From contig JBCBQC010000008.1 of NCBI GenBank assembly GCA_039820405.1, positions 59,530 through 123,529 on the forward strand: a DNA stretch of 64,000 bases. Reading direction: 5' to 3'. The notes beneath the pieces were generated by a model that saw only the letters and a program-made list of their open reading frames with translations, was not told the DNA's origin and did no database searches. Of this stretch, positions 1 through 9,229 are shown piece after piece. Made by a program: the position numbers and the translations under genes. Position 1 is the first letter of the stretch; the number at the start of each line of letters is the position of its first letter. The DNA comes from CALLVY01 sp937899855 (GTDB lineage Bacteria; Bacteroidota; Bacteroidia; Chitinophagales; Saprospiraceae).

Positions 1-1022
<1,022 letters not shown>

Positions 1023-1062
1023 AAATAAGGGCAAGGCTCAAAACAGCTAAAAGAAAAAGACA

Positions 1063-1596
1063 ATGGCAACAGCAACGCACAACGAGGTATTATTCGGTCT
1101 CTACGATGACGAAGAAATCCTGATGGATGCCGTCAAGGAGGCCAATGCGCAGCACCTCACCATCATGGACGTTTATACGCCCTTCCCCGTCCACGGCTTG
1201 GATCCGCTCCTGGGGCTGAAAGAGTCGCGGCTGCACATCGCGGGCTTTATCTACGGTTCGATTGGGACGATGACCGCTTTTGGGGTGATGACCTGGATTT
1301 TTACCCGGGATTGGCCCATCATTTTTGGGGGAAAGCCCTACTGGTCGGTGCCTTCGTTTATCCCGATCACCTTTGAGTTGACCGTGCTGTTTGCGGCCAT
1401 CGGAATGGTGGTTACCTTTTACACGGTTTGTGGCTTGGGGCCCGGCGTGACCAACCCCACCCTGGACGATCGCATCACGGACGATAAGTTTTGCATCGCA
1501 TTTCGGACCAATAACTCCTCGGAGGAGGAAATCAGTTCGCTGCGTTCGTTCTTTGACCGTACGGGGGCTTCATTTATTAATACTAAGACCATTTGA
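1063..1596 (+). CDS. actD: Alternative complex III subunit ActD (DUF3341)
   Basis: The 177-residue protein has a soluble N-terminal half opening 'LFGLYDDEEILMDAVKEA', which is typical of DUF3341/ActD, then two membrane helices near residues 67-88 and 106-127, and a short soluble C-terminal part. ActD is an inner-membrane structural subunit of the quinol:cytochrome c oxidoreductase that clasps the ActB/ActC core. It follows actC by 40 bases and ends 20 bases before the ATG of actE. Length and order match the family. Confidence 0.92.
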   Translation: MATATHNEVLFGLYDDEEILMDAVKEANAQHLTIMDVYTPFPVHGLDPLLGLKESRLHIAGFIYGSIGTMTAFGVMTWIFTRDWPIIFGGKPYWSVPSFIPITFELTVLFAAIGMVVTFYTVCGLGPGVTNPTLDDRITDDKFCIAFRTNNSSEEEISSLRSFFDRTGASFINTKTI

Positions 1597-1616
1597 GGAT
1601 AGGTAAATCATTGATA

Positions 1617-2708
1617 ATGAATAATAACTTTTTCATCATCGCCGTCGTTTGTGTTTTGCTGGTGTTCAGTGCCTGTTCGCCGGCGGACAACAATTACCCC
1701 GGTACGGAGTACATGCCGGACATGGGGCACTCGATTGCGTACGAGTCCAATCACTACGATTATTACTATTACAATACGTGGGGTACGGAAGAAGAATACC
1801 ACAAGATGGCGCAACCACGCGAGCCCGTAGCGGGAACCATCGCCCGGGGTTACGCCGGTGTGGCCAATACCGGCTACCAGTCGAAGAAGCGCAAAGCCGT
1901 CTTGGCCTCCATGAAAGGCATTCCCATCAACGGGAGCGTTCCCTACCACTTCGAAGACACCGAAGAGGAGCGGCTCCGGGCAACGGCCGAGCTGATCGAC
2001 AATCCCTTTCCCATTACGGACGATGGCCTGGCCCGGGGTAAAGAATTGTACGAGACCTTTTGTGGCATCTGCCACGGGAACAAAGGGGATGGTAACGGTT
2101 ACTTGGTGGCGGAAGACAATCCCAACGCCAAGTACCCCGCCCAACCGGCCATTTTGATCAACGATGAGTTTACCTCTACTTCCAACGGTCGCTTGTACCA
2201 CGCCATCATCTACGGTAAAAACGTAATGGGTGGCTACGCCGACAAAATGTCTTACGAAGAGCGCTGGCAGGTAGTCCACTACATCCGCGCGCTCCAGGCC
2301 AAAGACCGCAAGCTGGTCTATGCCGAAGAAGGCAATAGCCTGAATAGCGTTGATGTACCGGCTTTCCGGCTGGCTCAGAATGAAGAAGAGCCCTACGATT
2401 CTCGAATCAACCTGCACGACCCGGGCTACATGCCGGGTTGGGGCAACGACGGTCATCACGGCGGACACGGTGGCGACCACGGCGGTAGTCACGGCCACGA
2501 TGATGGTCATGGTACCGGTCATGATAGCCACGGTAGCGGCCACGACGATGGTCATCACGGGGAGTCCGGCGACGGTCATCACGGCGAGGGCCACGATAGC
2601 GGCCACGGTCACGATGACGGACATCAGGATGGACACCACGACGGAGATCACCAGAAAGACGATCACGGACATTCGGAGGGGCATTCCAGTGGGGAGACGC
2701 ACCACTAG
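1617..2708 (+). CDS. actE: Alternative complex III monohaem cytochrome c subunit ActE, His-rich C-terminus
   Basis: This periplasmic lipoprotein has a lipobox ending at Cys20 (VFSAC) and one c-type haem site, CGICH, at residues 149-153, followed by a Met-containing segment that could supply the distal ligand. It corresponds to ActE, which carries electrons out of complex III. The ATG at 1617 is chosen over an upstream TTG at 1593 because it gives a clean lipoprotein signal and follows a purine-rich GAGGATAGG. The last 85 or so residues (from 2451) are almost wholly His, Gly and Asp, with about 26 histidines; this tail is not part of the normal fold and may bind metal. The gene lies between actD and actF. 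Confidence 0.93.
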   Translation: MNNNFFIIAVVCVLLVFSACSPADNNYPGTEYMPDMGHSIAYESNHYDYYYYNTWGTEEEYHKMAQPREPVAGTIARGYAGVANTGYQSKKRKAVLASMKGIPINGSVPYHFEDTEEERLRATAELIDNPFPITDDGLARGKELYETFCGICHGNKGDGNGYLVAEDNPNAKYPAQPAILINDEFTSTSNGRLYHAIIYGKNVMGGYADKMSYEERWQVVHYIRALQAKDRKLVYAEEGNSLNSVDVPAFRLAQNEEEPYDSRINLHDPGYMPGWGNDGHHGGHGGDHGGSHGHDDGHGTGHDSHGSGHDDGHHGESGDGHHGEGHDSGHGHDDGHQDGHHDGDHQKDDHGHSEGHSSGETHH

Positions 2709-2793
2709 GGTGGACGCGAAGCAGTAGTGATGATGGAGGCGCGGTAGCGCGGTATTCAGTTGAACAAAAACATTAATTTACATACTAAGTAAG

Positions 2794-4071
2794 ATGAATA
2801 ATCAATTCGTATTTGAGGGCCGACAAAAAGCAGTGCTGGGAAGCTTGATACTCTTGGGGATCATCTGTTTGGTCATCACTTTTGTGACCGACGATGCCTA
2901 CCACACGCGGTTTTGGACGAACTTCTTACACAATACGGTCTTCTTTACGGGAGTCTCATTTATGTCGCTGTTTATCCTGGCAGCCTTCACTACAGCCTAT
3001 TCCGGTTGGCATACGGTGATGAAGCGGGTCTGGGAAGCCTATTCTGGCTTTTTGGTGGTCGGTTTTGTCTTTTTGCTTTTCTTGGTAGCGGGAGTTTGGA
3101 TGCACTGGCATCACCTGTACCACTGGGCAGCGGATGGGATCACGGACATCAGCGATCCCCACTACGATGCGATTTTGGCGGGGAAGTCGGGTTTTCTCAA
3201 TAAAAATTGGTACACCTTTGGTACGGTGGTCATCGTTTCGGTATGGGCCTTTTTTGCCTACCGCTTGCGGAGTTTATCCCTTCAGGAAGACGAGCGTGGC
3301 GGAGACGGTTACGCCATCCACCGGAAGATTAAATTTGTTTCGGCCATTTTCCTGCCCATCGCCGCTTTTACGAGCTGCGCGATGATCTGGCAGTGGGTCA
3401 TGTCCATCGATGCGCACTGGTACAGTACGATGTTTGCCTGGTACGCTACGGCCAGTTGGGCCGTTTCCGCCTTTGCCATCACGATTTTGACCTTGATTTA
3501 CCTCAAGTCCAAGGGCTATTACCCCAACGTTACCGCCGAGCACTTTCACGATATTGGCAAATACCTTTTCGGCATCAGCGTTTTTTGGACGTACCTGTGG
3601 TTTTCGCAGTTTATGCTGATCTGGTACGCCAACGTAGGGGAGGAGACGGGTTATTTCCTCCTCCGCCGCGACAATTATACCTTTATTTGGTACGCCAATC
3701 TGGTATTGAACTTCGTCCTGCCCTTTTTGGTCTTGATGCGCAACGATACCAAGCGTAAATTTGGAACGCTGGCCTTTGTTTCGATCATCGTACTGATTGG
3801 CCACTGGATTGACTTTTTTATGATGGTCAAGCCGGGAGCGCTGATTACGGCCAAAGAGGCGGCTTTACTGGAGGCGGGCGGTCACGCGGGTCACCACGAA
3901 ATGACCTACGAGTTTATGATGGGTTTTACCATTCCCGGATTCCTGGAAATTGGAACTTTTCTGGGCTTTGGGGCCCTATTTATGTACGTTGCTTTCACCC
4001 AACTGGCGAAAGCCAAGCTCGAGCCCGAGCACGATCCATATTTGGCGGAAAGTTTGCACCATCACGTTTAA
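2794..4071 (+). CDS. actF: Alternative complex III subunit ActF
   Basis: The 425-residue polytopic membrane protein has about ten hydrophobic segments and resembles ActF, the second NrfD-like membrane subunit of the quinol:cytochrome c oxidoreductase. Recognisable stretches include 'AFTTAYSGWHTVMKRVWEA' near the N-terminus and 'TSCAMIWQWVMSIDAHWYS' in the middle. It starts 85 bases after actE and stands directly before coxB, the usual junction between complex III and the oxidase. The product should sit beside ActC in the inner membrane. It is assigned on sequence pattern and gene order. Confidence 0.9.
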   Translation: MNNQFVFEGRQKAVLGSLILLGIICLVITFVTDDAYHTRFWTNFLHNTVFFTGVSFMSLFILAAFTTAYSGWHTVMKRVWEAYSGFLVVGFVFLLFLVAGVWMHWHHLYHWAADGITDISDPHYDAILAGKSGFLNKNWYTFGTVVIVSVWAFFAYRLRSLSLQEDERGGDGYAIHRKIKFVSAIFLPIAAFTSCAMIWQWVMSIDAHWYSTMFAWYATASWAVSAFAITILTLIYLKSKGYYPNVTAEHFHDIGKYLFGISVFWTYLWFSQFMLIWYANVGEETGYFLLRRDNYTFIWYANLVLNFVLPFLVLMRNDTKRKFGTLAFVSIIVLIGHWIDFFMMVKPGALITAKEAALLEAGGHAGHHEMTYEFMMGFTIPGFLEIGTFLGFGALFMYVAFTQLAKAKLEPEHDPYLAESLHHHV

Positions 4072-4126
4072 ACTCCGGCGAGGGCTCATTCGTTTAATTT
4101 ATAGCAATTGATTTAAATAGCATATA

Positions 4127-5647
4127 ATGACAGCTTTATTAATCTTTCTCTCCATTGTTCTAATCGGCATCATCGTGGTGCAGGTGGGTAAGGTCTCCGA
4201 ATTGGCGGGACGTATCCGGGGTGAAGAAGATCAGCAGGAGGATGCCAATCGCATTCACTCTTCGCTGGCTTTGGTCTTCGTGGTGTTTTTTCTCGCGGGA
4301 TGTATTGCCTCGGCGGTGATGTACAAGAATTCGATTCTGTGGTACGGACCCCACCAGTCCGCCTCGGAACACGGTTCTTCGCTCGATTACATTTTCAACG
4401 TTACCCTGGTCGTTACCGGAATCGTATTTTTTGTCACCCAGATCTTGCTGTTCTGGTTTACCTACCGCTTTCGGGCCCAAAAGGGACGGCCTTCGTTGTA
4501 CCTGCCTCACGACAACCGCCTGGAAATTATCTGGACGGCAATCCCCGCCGTGGTGATGACCTTTTTGGTCGTCGGTGGTCTGGACGCTTGGAACGAGGTA
4601 ATGGCCGATGTCGGTGAAGACGAGCCCCACATGGAGATCGAAGCCACCGGTATGCAGTTTGCCTGGATGCTGCGTTATCCCGGTGACGATGGTCTGCTGG
4701 GGGAAAAGAACTACAAGCTCATCACTGCCAACAATCCCTTGGGACAGAATTGGGAGGATGTGAAAAACCACGATGACATCGTGAGTACGGCCCCCGGTGA
4801 TATTCTCAAATTGCCCGTCAACGAAATGGTACGGGTACGGATCACGGCCCGCGATGTGCTGCACAACTTTGATTTGCCCCACTTCCGCGTCAAAATGGAC
4901 GCTATTCCGGGCTTGCCGACCTACTTCAAGTTCAGGCCGACCATCACGACGGAAGAGTACCGCCGCAACCTGGGGGCTACCGATAACGATGGCAATCCGC
5001 TGTATCCCGAGTATTGGGAGCCCGCGGATCCTAGTGAGCCGGATGGTCCCAAGCGTTGGGAAGCTTTTCACTTCGAGTTGGCTTGTGCCGAGCTCTGTGG
5101 CAACGGTCACTACAGTATGCGCCGGATGATTGAGATCGTGGAGCGGGACGAATACGACGAGTGGGTCGCTCAGCAAAAGCCCTACTACGGTTCGATTATT
5201 CAGGGAACGGATGAAGATCCTTTCCGCATGAGCGAAGAGCAGGAAGAGCGCAAGGCATTTATGGATGCCGTGGAGGGCGCCCTCCAAACGTCGGGGGAAG
5301 AGCCGAAGGCCCTGGCCCTCAACAATGTCAATTTTGCCACGGGTTCTGCTGATTTGACCAATGACTCGGAGCGGGAATTGGGCTACCTGATCGAAGTGTT
5401 GTCGACCTATCCCGAGCTGATGATTGAAGTGGCCGGACATACCGACAACGTGGGGGAGACCGCCAGCAACCTGAACCTATCTTCGGAGCGGGCCGCTGCG
5501 GTGGTGACCTACTTGGTCGACAAGGGCGTGGACGCCGGTCGCCTGCGGTCGGTAGGCTACGGAGATACCGACCCCCTGGCCGACAACAACACCGCCGATG
5601 GTCGGGAGCAGAACCGCAGAACGGAATTTAAGATTTTAGCGCAATAA
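4127..5647 (+). CDS. coxB: Cytochrome c oxidase subunit II fused to an OmpA-like domain
   Basis: Subunit II carries the CuA centre that accepts electrons for the oxidase. Four hydrophobic helices lie in the first 160 residues, then the cupredoxin domain with His246 (DVLHNF) and the motif Cys320-x3-Cys324-x3-His328-x2-Met331, so the copper ligands are intact. From about residue 395 to 506 a separate domain follows with the OmpA/MotB peptidoglycan-binding signature: NFATGSADL, GHTDNVG with Asp440, and LSSERA with Arg455, the Asp/Arg pair and 15-residue spacing known to bind diaminopimelate in OmpA proteins. Ordinary CoxB is 250-400 residues; the extra length is this domain. The C-terminus of subunit II lies in the periplasm, so the fusion could anchor the oxidase to the cell wall. 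Confidence 0.95.
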   Translation: MTALLIFLSIVLIGIIVVQVGKVSELAGRIRGEEDQQEDANRIHSSLALVFVVFFLAGCIASAVMYKNSILWYGPHQSASEHGSSLDYIFNVTLVVTGIVFFVTQILLFWFTYRFRAQKGRPSLYLPHDNRLEIIWTAIPAVVMTFLVVGGLDAWNEVMADVGEDEPHMEIEATGMQFAWMLRYPGDDGLLGEKNYKLITANNPLGQNWEDVKNHDDIVSTAPGDILKLPVNEMVRVRITARDVLHNFDLPHFRVKMDAIPGLPTYFKFRPTITTEEYRRNLGATDNDGNPLYPEYWEPADPSEPDGPKRWEAFHFELACAELCGNGHYSMRRMIEIVERDEYDEWVAQQKPYYGSIIQGTDEDPFRMSEEQEERKAFMDAVEGALQTSGEEPKALALNNVNFATGSADLTNDSERELGYLIEVLSTYPELMIEVAGHTDNVGETASNLNLSSERAAAVVTYLVDKGVDAGRLRSVGYGDTDPLADNNTADGREQNRRTEFKILAQ

Positions 5648-5662
5648 ATTTAAATAGACAAG

Positions 5663-5682
5663 GGGTATCTATTTTGATACCC
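5663..5682 (+). other. Hairpin between coxB and ctaD
   Basis: A perfect 7-bp stem, GGGTATC and GATACCC, encloses a TATTTT loop in the 61-base gap between coxB and ctaD. No T-run follows, so it is unlikely to end transcription. It may be a processing or stability element that sets the subunit ratio; this is inference. Confidence 0.4.
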
Positions 5683-5708
5683 GTGACTTATAAACAATCT
5701 GTTTGATA

Positions 5709-7571
5709 ATGGACAATATTACCGCAACGCCGCCCCAGACCTTTGATGAGGACGTATTAATCAAAGAGCAGGGCTACGATGATCATTTTCACGAGCATCA
5801 TCACGGCGATAAGTACCAATCCAATTTCATCAACCACTATATCTTTAGCATGGATCACAAGATGATCGCTAAGCAGTTCCTGATTACGGGGATCTTCTGG
5901 GCGATTATCGGGGCCGGGATGTCGATCATCTTCCGTCTCCAGTTGGGATTCCCCGAGGAGAGCTTGGCTTGGCTCAAGCCCCTCCTGGGCAAGTGGATCG
6001 TTGTCAACGATGCCGGTATCGGTACCTTGGCCCCCGATTTCTACTACGCCCTGGTGACGATGCACGGAACCATTCTGGTCTTCTTTGTACTCACCGCTGG
6101 ATTGAGTGGAACCTTTAGTAACCTGCTGATTCCCCTCCAGCTAGGCGCACGCGACATGGCTTCGCCCATGCTCAACATGTTCTCCTACTGGTTCTTTTTC
6201 CTTTCGGGAGTCATCATGTTTTTCTCGCTTTTCCTCAGCACCGGACCCTTTTCGGGGGGATGGACGGCTTATCCACCCCTGAGTGCACTGCCCCAAGCCT
6301 CGACTGGATCGGGGGCGGGGATGACGCTCTGGACGATGAGTCTGGTCTTTTTCGTCGTCTCGGTATTGCTAGGAGGAATCAATTACATCACCACGGTCCT
6401 CAACCTGCGGACCAAGGGGATGAGCATGTGGCGGATGCCGCTGACCATCTGGGCCTTCTTTGTGACGGCCATTCTGGGACTCTTGTCTTTCCCAGTACTG
6501 GTGTCGGCTTTCTTGCTTTTGATTCTCGACCGTAGTTTGGGAACCAGTTTCTACCTCTCCGATATCTTTATCGCTGGGGAGCCCCTGCTGCGGGAAGGAG
6601 GTAGTCCGGTACTGTACCAGCACTTGTTCTGGTTTCTCGGGCACCCCGAGGTGTACATTATCATCCTGCCGGCGATGGGGCTGGTGTCCGAAGTCCTCTC
6701 GGTCCACGCTCGCAAACCCATCTTTGGTTATAAGGCGATGGTATTCTCGATCCTCGCCATTGGGTTTTTGGCCTTCATCGTGTGGGCGCACCACATGTTT
6801 ATGTCCGGGGTCAATCCCTTTATCTCCAATTTCTTCGTCATCTTCACGCTGATCATTGCGGTACCTTCGGCGGTCAAGGTGTTCAACTGGATTGCAACGC
6901 TCTATGGGGGTAATATTCGCTTTACTGCGGCTAGCTTGTTTGGCATCGGATTCGTATCGATGTTTATCTCGGGTGGTTTGACGGGAATCTTCCTCGGCAA
7001 CTCGGCCATTGATATTCAGATGCACGACACTTACTTCGTAGTGGCTCACTTCCACATCGTGATGGGAATCGCGGCCTTCTTCGGAATGTACGCGGGAATT
7101 TACCACTGGTATCCCAAGATGTTTGGTCGTTTTATGAACGAGACCCTGGGTAAGATCCACTTCTGGGGAACGATGATCGGTGCTTACGCCATCTTCTGGC
7201 CGATGCACTACCTCGGTATGGCTGGGGTACCCCGTCGTTACTACAGCTTTGAGAGCTTTGATGCTTTCTCGCACTTTGACGAAATGAATAAGTTCATCAC
7301 CATTGCTGCCATCATCGTTTTTGCCGTTCAGATTCTGTTCGTAGTCAACTTCTTCTACTCGATCTGGAAGGGTAAGAAAATGACGACTAAGAATCCTTGG
7401 GGGGCGACTACGCTGGAGTGGACCACTCCGGTAGAGGGCATCCACGGCAACTGGCCCGGTAACATTCCGGCGGTTCACCGTTGGGCTTACGACTACGGTA
7501 AGGATGGTAAGGAATACATTCCACAGTACGTACCACTCGCGGAGAACGAAGTGGATGGAGGCGGCCACTAG
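5709..7571 (+). CDS. ctaD: Cytochrome c oxidase subunit I
   Basis: This is the catalytic haem-copper subunit that reduces oxygen to water and pumps protons. The 620-residue protein shows the low-spin haem His119 (TMHGT), the CuB ligand His312 in GHPEVY with Glu314 and the cross-linked Tyr316, His361-His362 (WAHHMF), and His447-Phe-His449 for the high-spin and low-spin haems. GHPEV marks an A1-type oxidase. About twelve membrane helices are evident. The ATG at 5709 is preferred to a TTG two codons upstream. The His-rich N-terminal segment 'HFHEHHHGDK' (about residues 26-35) is cytoplasmic. Confidence 0.98.
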   Translation: MDNITATPPQTFDEDVLIKEQGYDDHFHEHHHGDKYQSNFINHYIFSMDHKMIAKQFLITGIFWAIIGAGMSIIFRLQLGFPEESLAWLKPLLGKWIVVNDAGIGTLAPDFYYALVTMHGTILVFFVLTAGLSGTFSNLLIPLQLGARDMASPMLNMFSYWFFFLSGVIMFFSLFLSTGPFSGGWTAYPPLSALPQASTGSGAGMTLWTMSLVFFVVSVLLGGINYITTVLNLRTKGMSMWRMPLTIWAFFVTAILGLLSFPVLVSAFLLLILDRSLGTSFYLSDIFIAGEPLLREGGSPVLYQHLFWFLGHPEVYIIILPAMGLVSEVLSVHARKPIFGYKAMVFSILAIGFLAFIVWAHHMFMSGVNPFISNFFVIFTLIIAVPSAVKVFNWIATLYGGNIRFTAASLFGIGFVSMFISGGLTGIFLGNSAIDIQMHDTYFVVAHFHIVMGIAAFFGMYAGIYHWYPKMFGRFMNETLGKIHFWGTMIGAYAIFWPMHYLGMAGVPRRYYSFESFDAFSHFDEMNKFITIAAIIVFAVQILFVVNFFYSIWKGKKMTTKNPWGATTLEWTTPVEGIHGNWPGNIPAVHRWAYDYGKDGKEYIPQYVPLAENEVDGGGH

Positions 7572-7625
7572 TGGGTCGTTTCCGGCAATCATTGAAATTG
7601 AGTTAACCGTATTGAAAACGCGATA

Positions 7626-8543
7626 ATGGCCAAGAAAATCAGATCGGCTGCGGTTGTAAAGCCCGCACCTACGATGGGATCGCTGGGGCAGCGCATCGAC
7701 GACTACAAACAGTTGGTGAAGTTTCGCCTCAACCTGACGGTCGTTTTTTCGGCGGTGATGGCCTTTTTGATCACGTCGACGGCGTCGGTCAATTGGGTTG
7801 GGGTAGTGGTATTGGCCCTGGCTGGATTCCTGGTAACTGGGGCGGCCAATGCCCTCAATCAGGTTCTGGAAAAAGACTACGACCGGCAGATGGAACGGAC
7901 GGCCAATCGGCCCATTGCGGCGGGAAGGATGACGACCTCGGAAGGCGTAATGGCGGCGGGTTTTATGAGCCTGGTGGGAATTACCCTGCTGGCGCTCTTC
8001 AATCCACTGGCCTCCCTGTTGGGGATGATCTCCATGATTCTCTACGCCTTTGTGTACACGCCGATGAAGCGGGTATCGCCCGCTGCGGTCTGGATCGGAG
8101 CCTTACCGGGCGCCCTACCGATGCTGATCGGATGTGTGGCTCTGGAAGGACGGCTCAGTGCCCTGGCCCTGACCCTGTTCGGGATTCAATTTCTGTGGCA
8201 GTTTCCCCATTTCTGGGCCATCGGCTGGCTGGCGCACGAAGACTACACCGGAGCGGGCTTTCGCCTGCTGCCCACAACGCCCAGCGGAGAGCGCGACCCT
8301 TACGTGGGGCTCCACGCGATGGTGTTTAGCCTGGCATTGATCCCGGTGGGCTGCCTGCCCTATTTCCTGGGTTGGTGTGATGGGCGTTCTGCCGTGGCCC
8401 TGGCCTTATTGGCGGTGGGCTTTGCCTGGTTCGGCTGGAATTTGTACCAAAAGAACACCCGAGCCGCGGCCTTGCAGTTGATGTTCAGTTCGCTGTTCTA
8501 TCTGCCTTCGGCCTTGTTTATCCTGCTGGCCACCAAAATTTAA
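7626..8543 (+). CDS. ctaB: Protohaem IX farnesyltransferase (haem O synthase)
   Basis: This is a UbiA-family prenyltransferase that adds a farnesyl group to haem B to give haem O, the precursor of the haem A used by ctaD. The 305-residue membrane protein carries the catalytic Asp-rich segment 'NQVLEKDYDRQMERTANRP', typical of CtaB/CyoE, a second polar loop 'AHEDYTGAGFRLLP', and about eight hydrophobic helices. It sits inside the oxidase operon between subunit I and subunit III. No haem A synthase gene (ctaA) is present in the window. Confidence 0.96.
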   Translation: MAKKIRSAAVVKPAPTMGSLGQRIDDYKQLVKFRLNLTVVFSAVMAFLITSTASVNWVGVVVLALAGFLVTGAANALNQVLEKDYDRQMERTANRPIAAGRMTTSEGVMAAGFMSLVGITLLALFNPLASLLGMISMILYAFVYTPMKRVSPAAVWIGALPGALPMLIGCVALEGRLSALALTLFGIQFLWQFPHFWAIGWLAHEDYTGAGFRLLPTTPSGERDPYVGLHAMVFSLALIPVGCLPYFLGWCDGRSAVALALLAVGFAWFGWNLYQKNTRAAALQLMFSSLFYLPSALFILLATKI

Positions 8544-8606
8544 ATCACCTCAGGTCGCCGTATCGAGATCCCAACGGATGTCCGGGCGACGAGAATTGTA
8601 TAAAAA

Positions 8607-9185
8607 ATGAGTGTATTGGCTTTTGAAAATAATCGGAGTAAAATCCATCCCCAAAAGTTCGCCCTCTTCGTGGCTTGCGCGAGTATGATGATGATGTTCG
8701 CGGGGCTTACCAGTGCCTACATCATTCGGCAGGCTGCGGGCAACTGGCTGGAATTTGCCCTGCCCCGTTTGTTTTACGTCAACACCGGAGTCATTCTGTT
8801 GAGTAGTATTTTGCTGCAGGGCTCTTACGTCGCTTTTCAGCAAGAGCGGGCGCAGCTGTACCGCGGTCTGATGGCCCTGGGTTTCTTGACGGGCTTGGCG
8901 TTTTTGGTCTTGCAATACCAGGCTTGGCAGGCCATGGACTTTAGTGGGGTGCGTTTTGACGGGAATCCCAGCGGTTCCTTTGTGTACGTACTCTCGGGCG
9001 TTCACGCCCTTCACCTTTTGGGGGGTATGGCAACCCTGATCGTTGCCCTCCTCCACGCATTCCTTCTTCCGGTGCGTTTTACGCCCCGCCGAAAGCTGCG
9101 TTTTGAATTAACTTTGATTTTTTGGCATTTTGTAGATGTCCTTTGGATATATTTGCTGTTGTTTTTCATTCTACAGCAGCCCTAA
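8607..9185 (+). CDS. Cytochrome c oxidase subunit III, short form
   Basis: The 192-residue protein has five hydrophobic helices and the subunit III features 'MMMMFAGLTSAYIIRQ', 'YVLSGVHALHLLGG' and the closing 'WHFVDVLWIYLLLFF'. It lacks the first two helices of classic seven-helix subunit III, as in the compact CyoC-like forms. Bacteroidota commonly carry two neighbouring subunit III genes; this is the shorter one and is followed 44 bases later by the longer one. It is a structural subunit of the oxidase in the inner membrane. Confidence 0.92.
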   Translation: MSVLAFENNRSKIHPQKFALFVACASMMMMFAGLTSAYIIRQAAGNWLEFALPRLFYVNTGVILLSSILLQGSYVAFQQERAQLYRGLMALGFLTGLAFLVLQYQAWQAMDFSGVRFDGNPSGSFVYVLSGVHALHLLGGMATLIVALLHAFLLPVRFTPRRKLRFELTLIFWHFVDVLWIYLLLFFILQQP

Positions 9186-9229
9186 TAACTAGCAAACAGA
9201 CAAAACATTTGTAAACATATTCTAACGTA

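Noticed and set aside
2451..2705. Possible tandem-repeat or CRISPR-like array in the ActE tail
   Set aside because: The periodicity comes from His/Gly/Asp codons of a coding region; units are irregular and have no spacers.
4160..5440. 426-codon open frame on the minus strand
   Set aside because: It is antisense to coxB, which has intact CuA and OmpA motifs. Similar shadows opposite ctaD, the paraoxonase, symporter and ptrB genes were dropped too.
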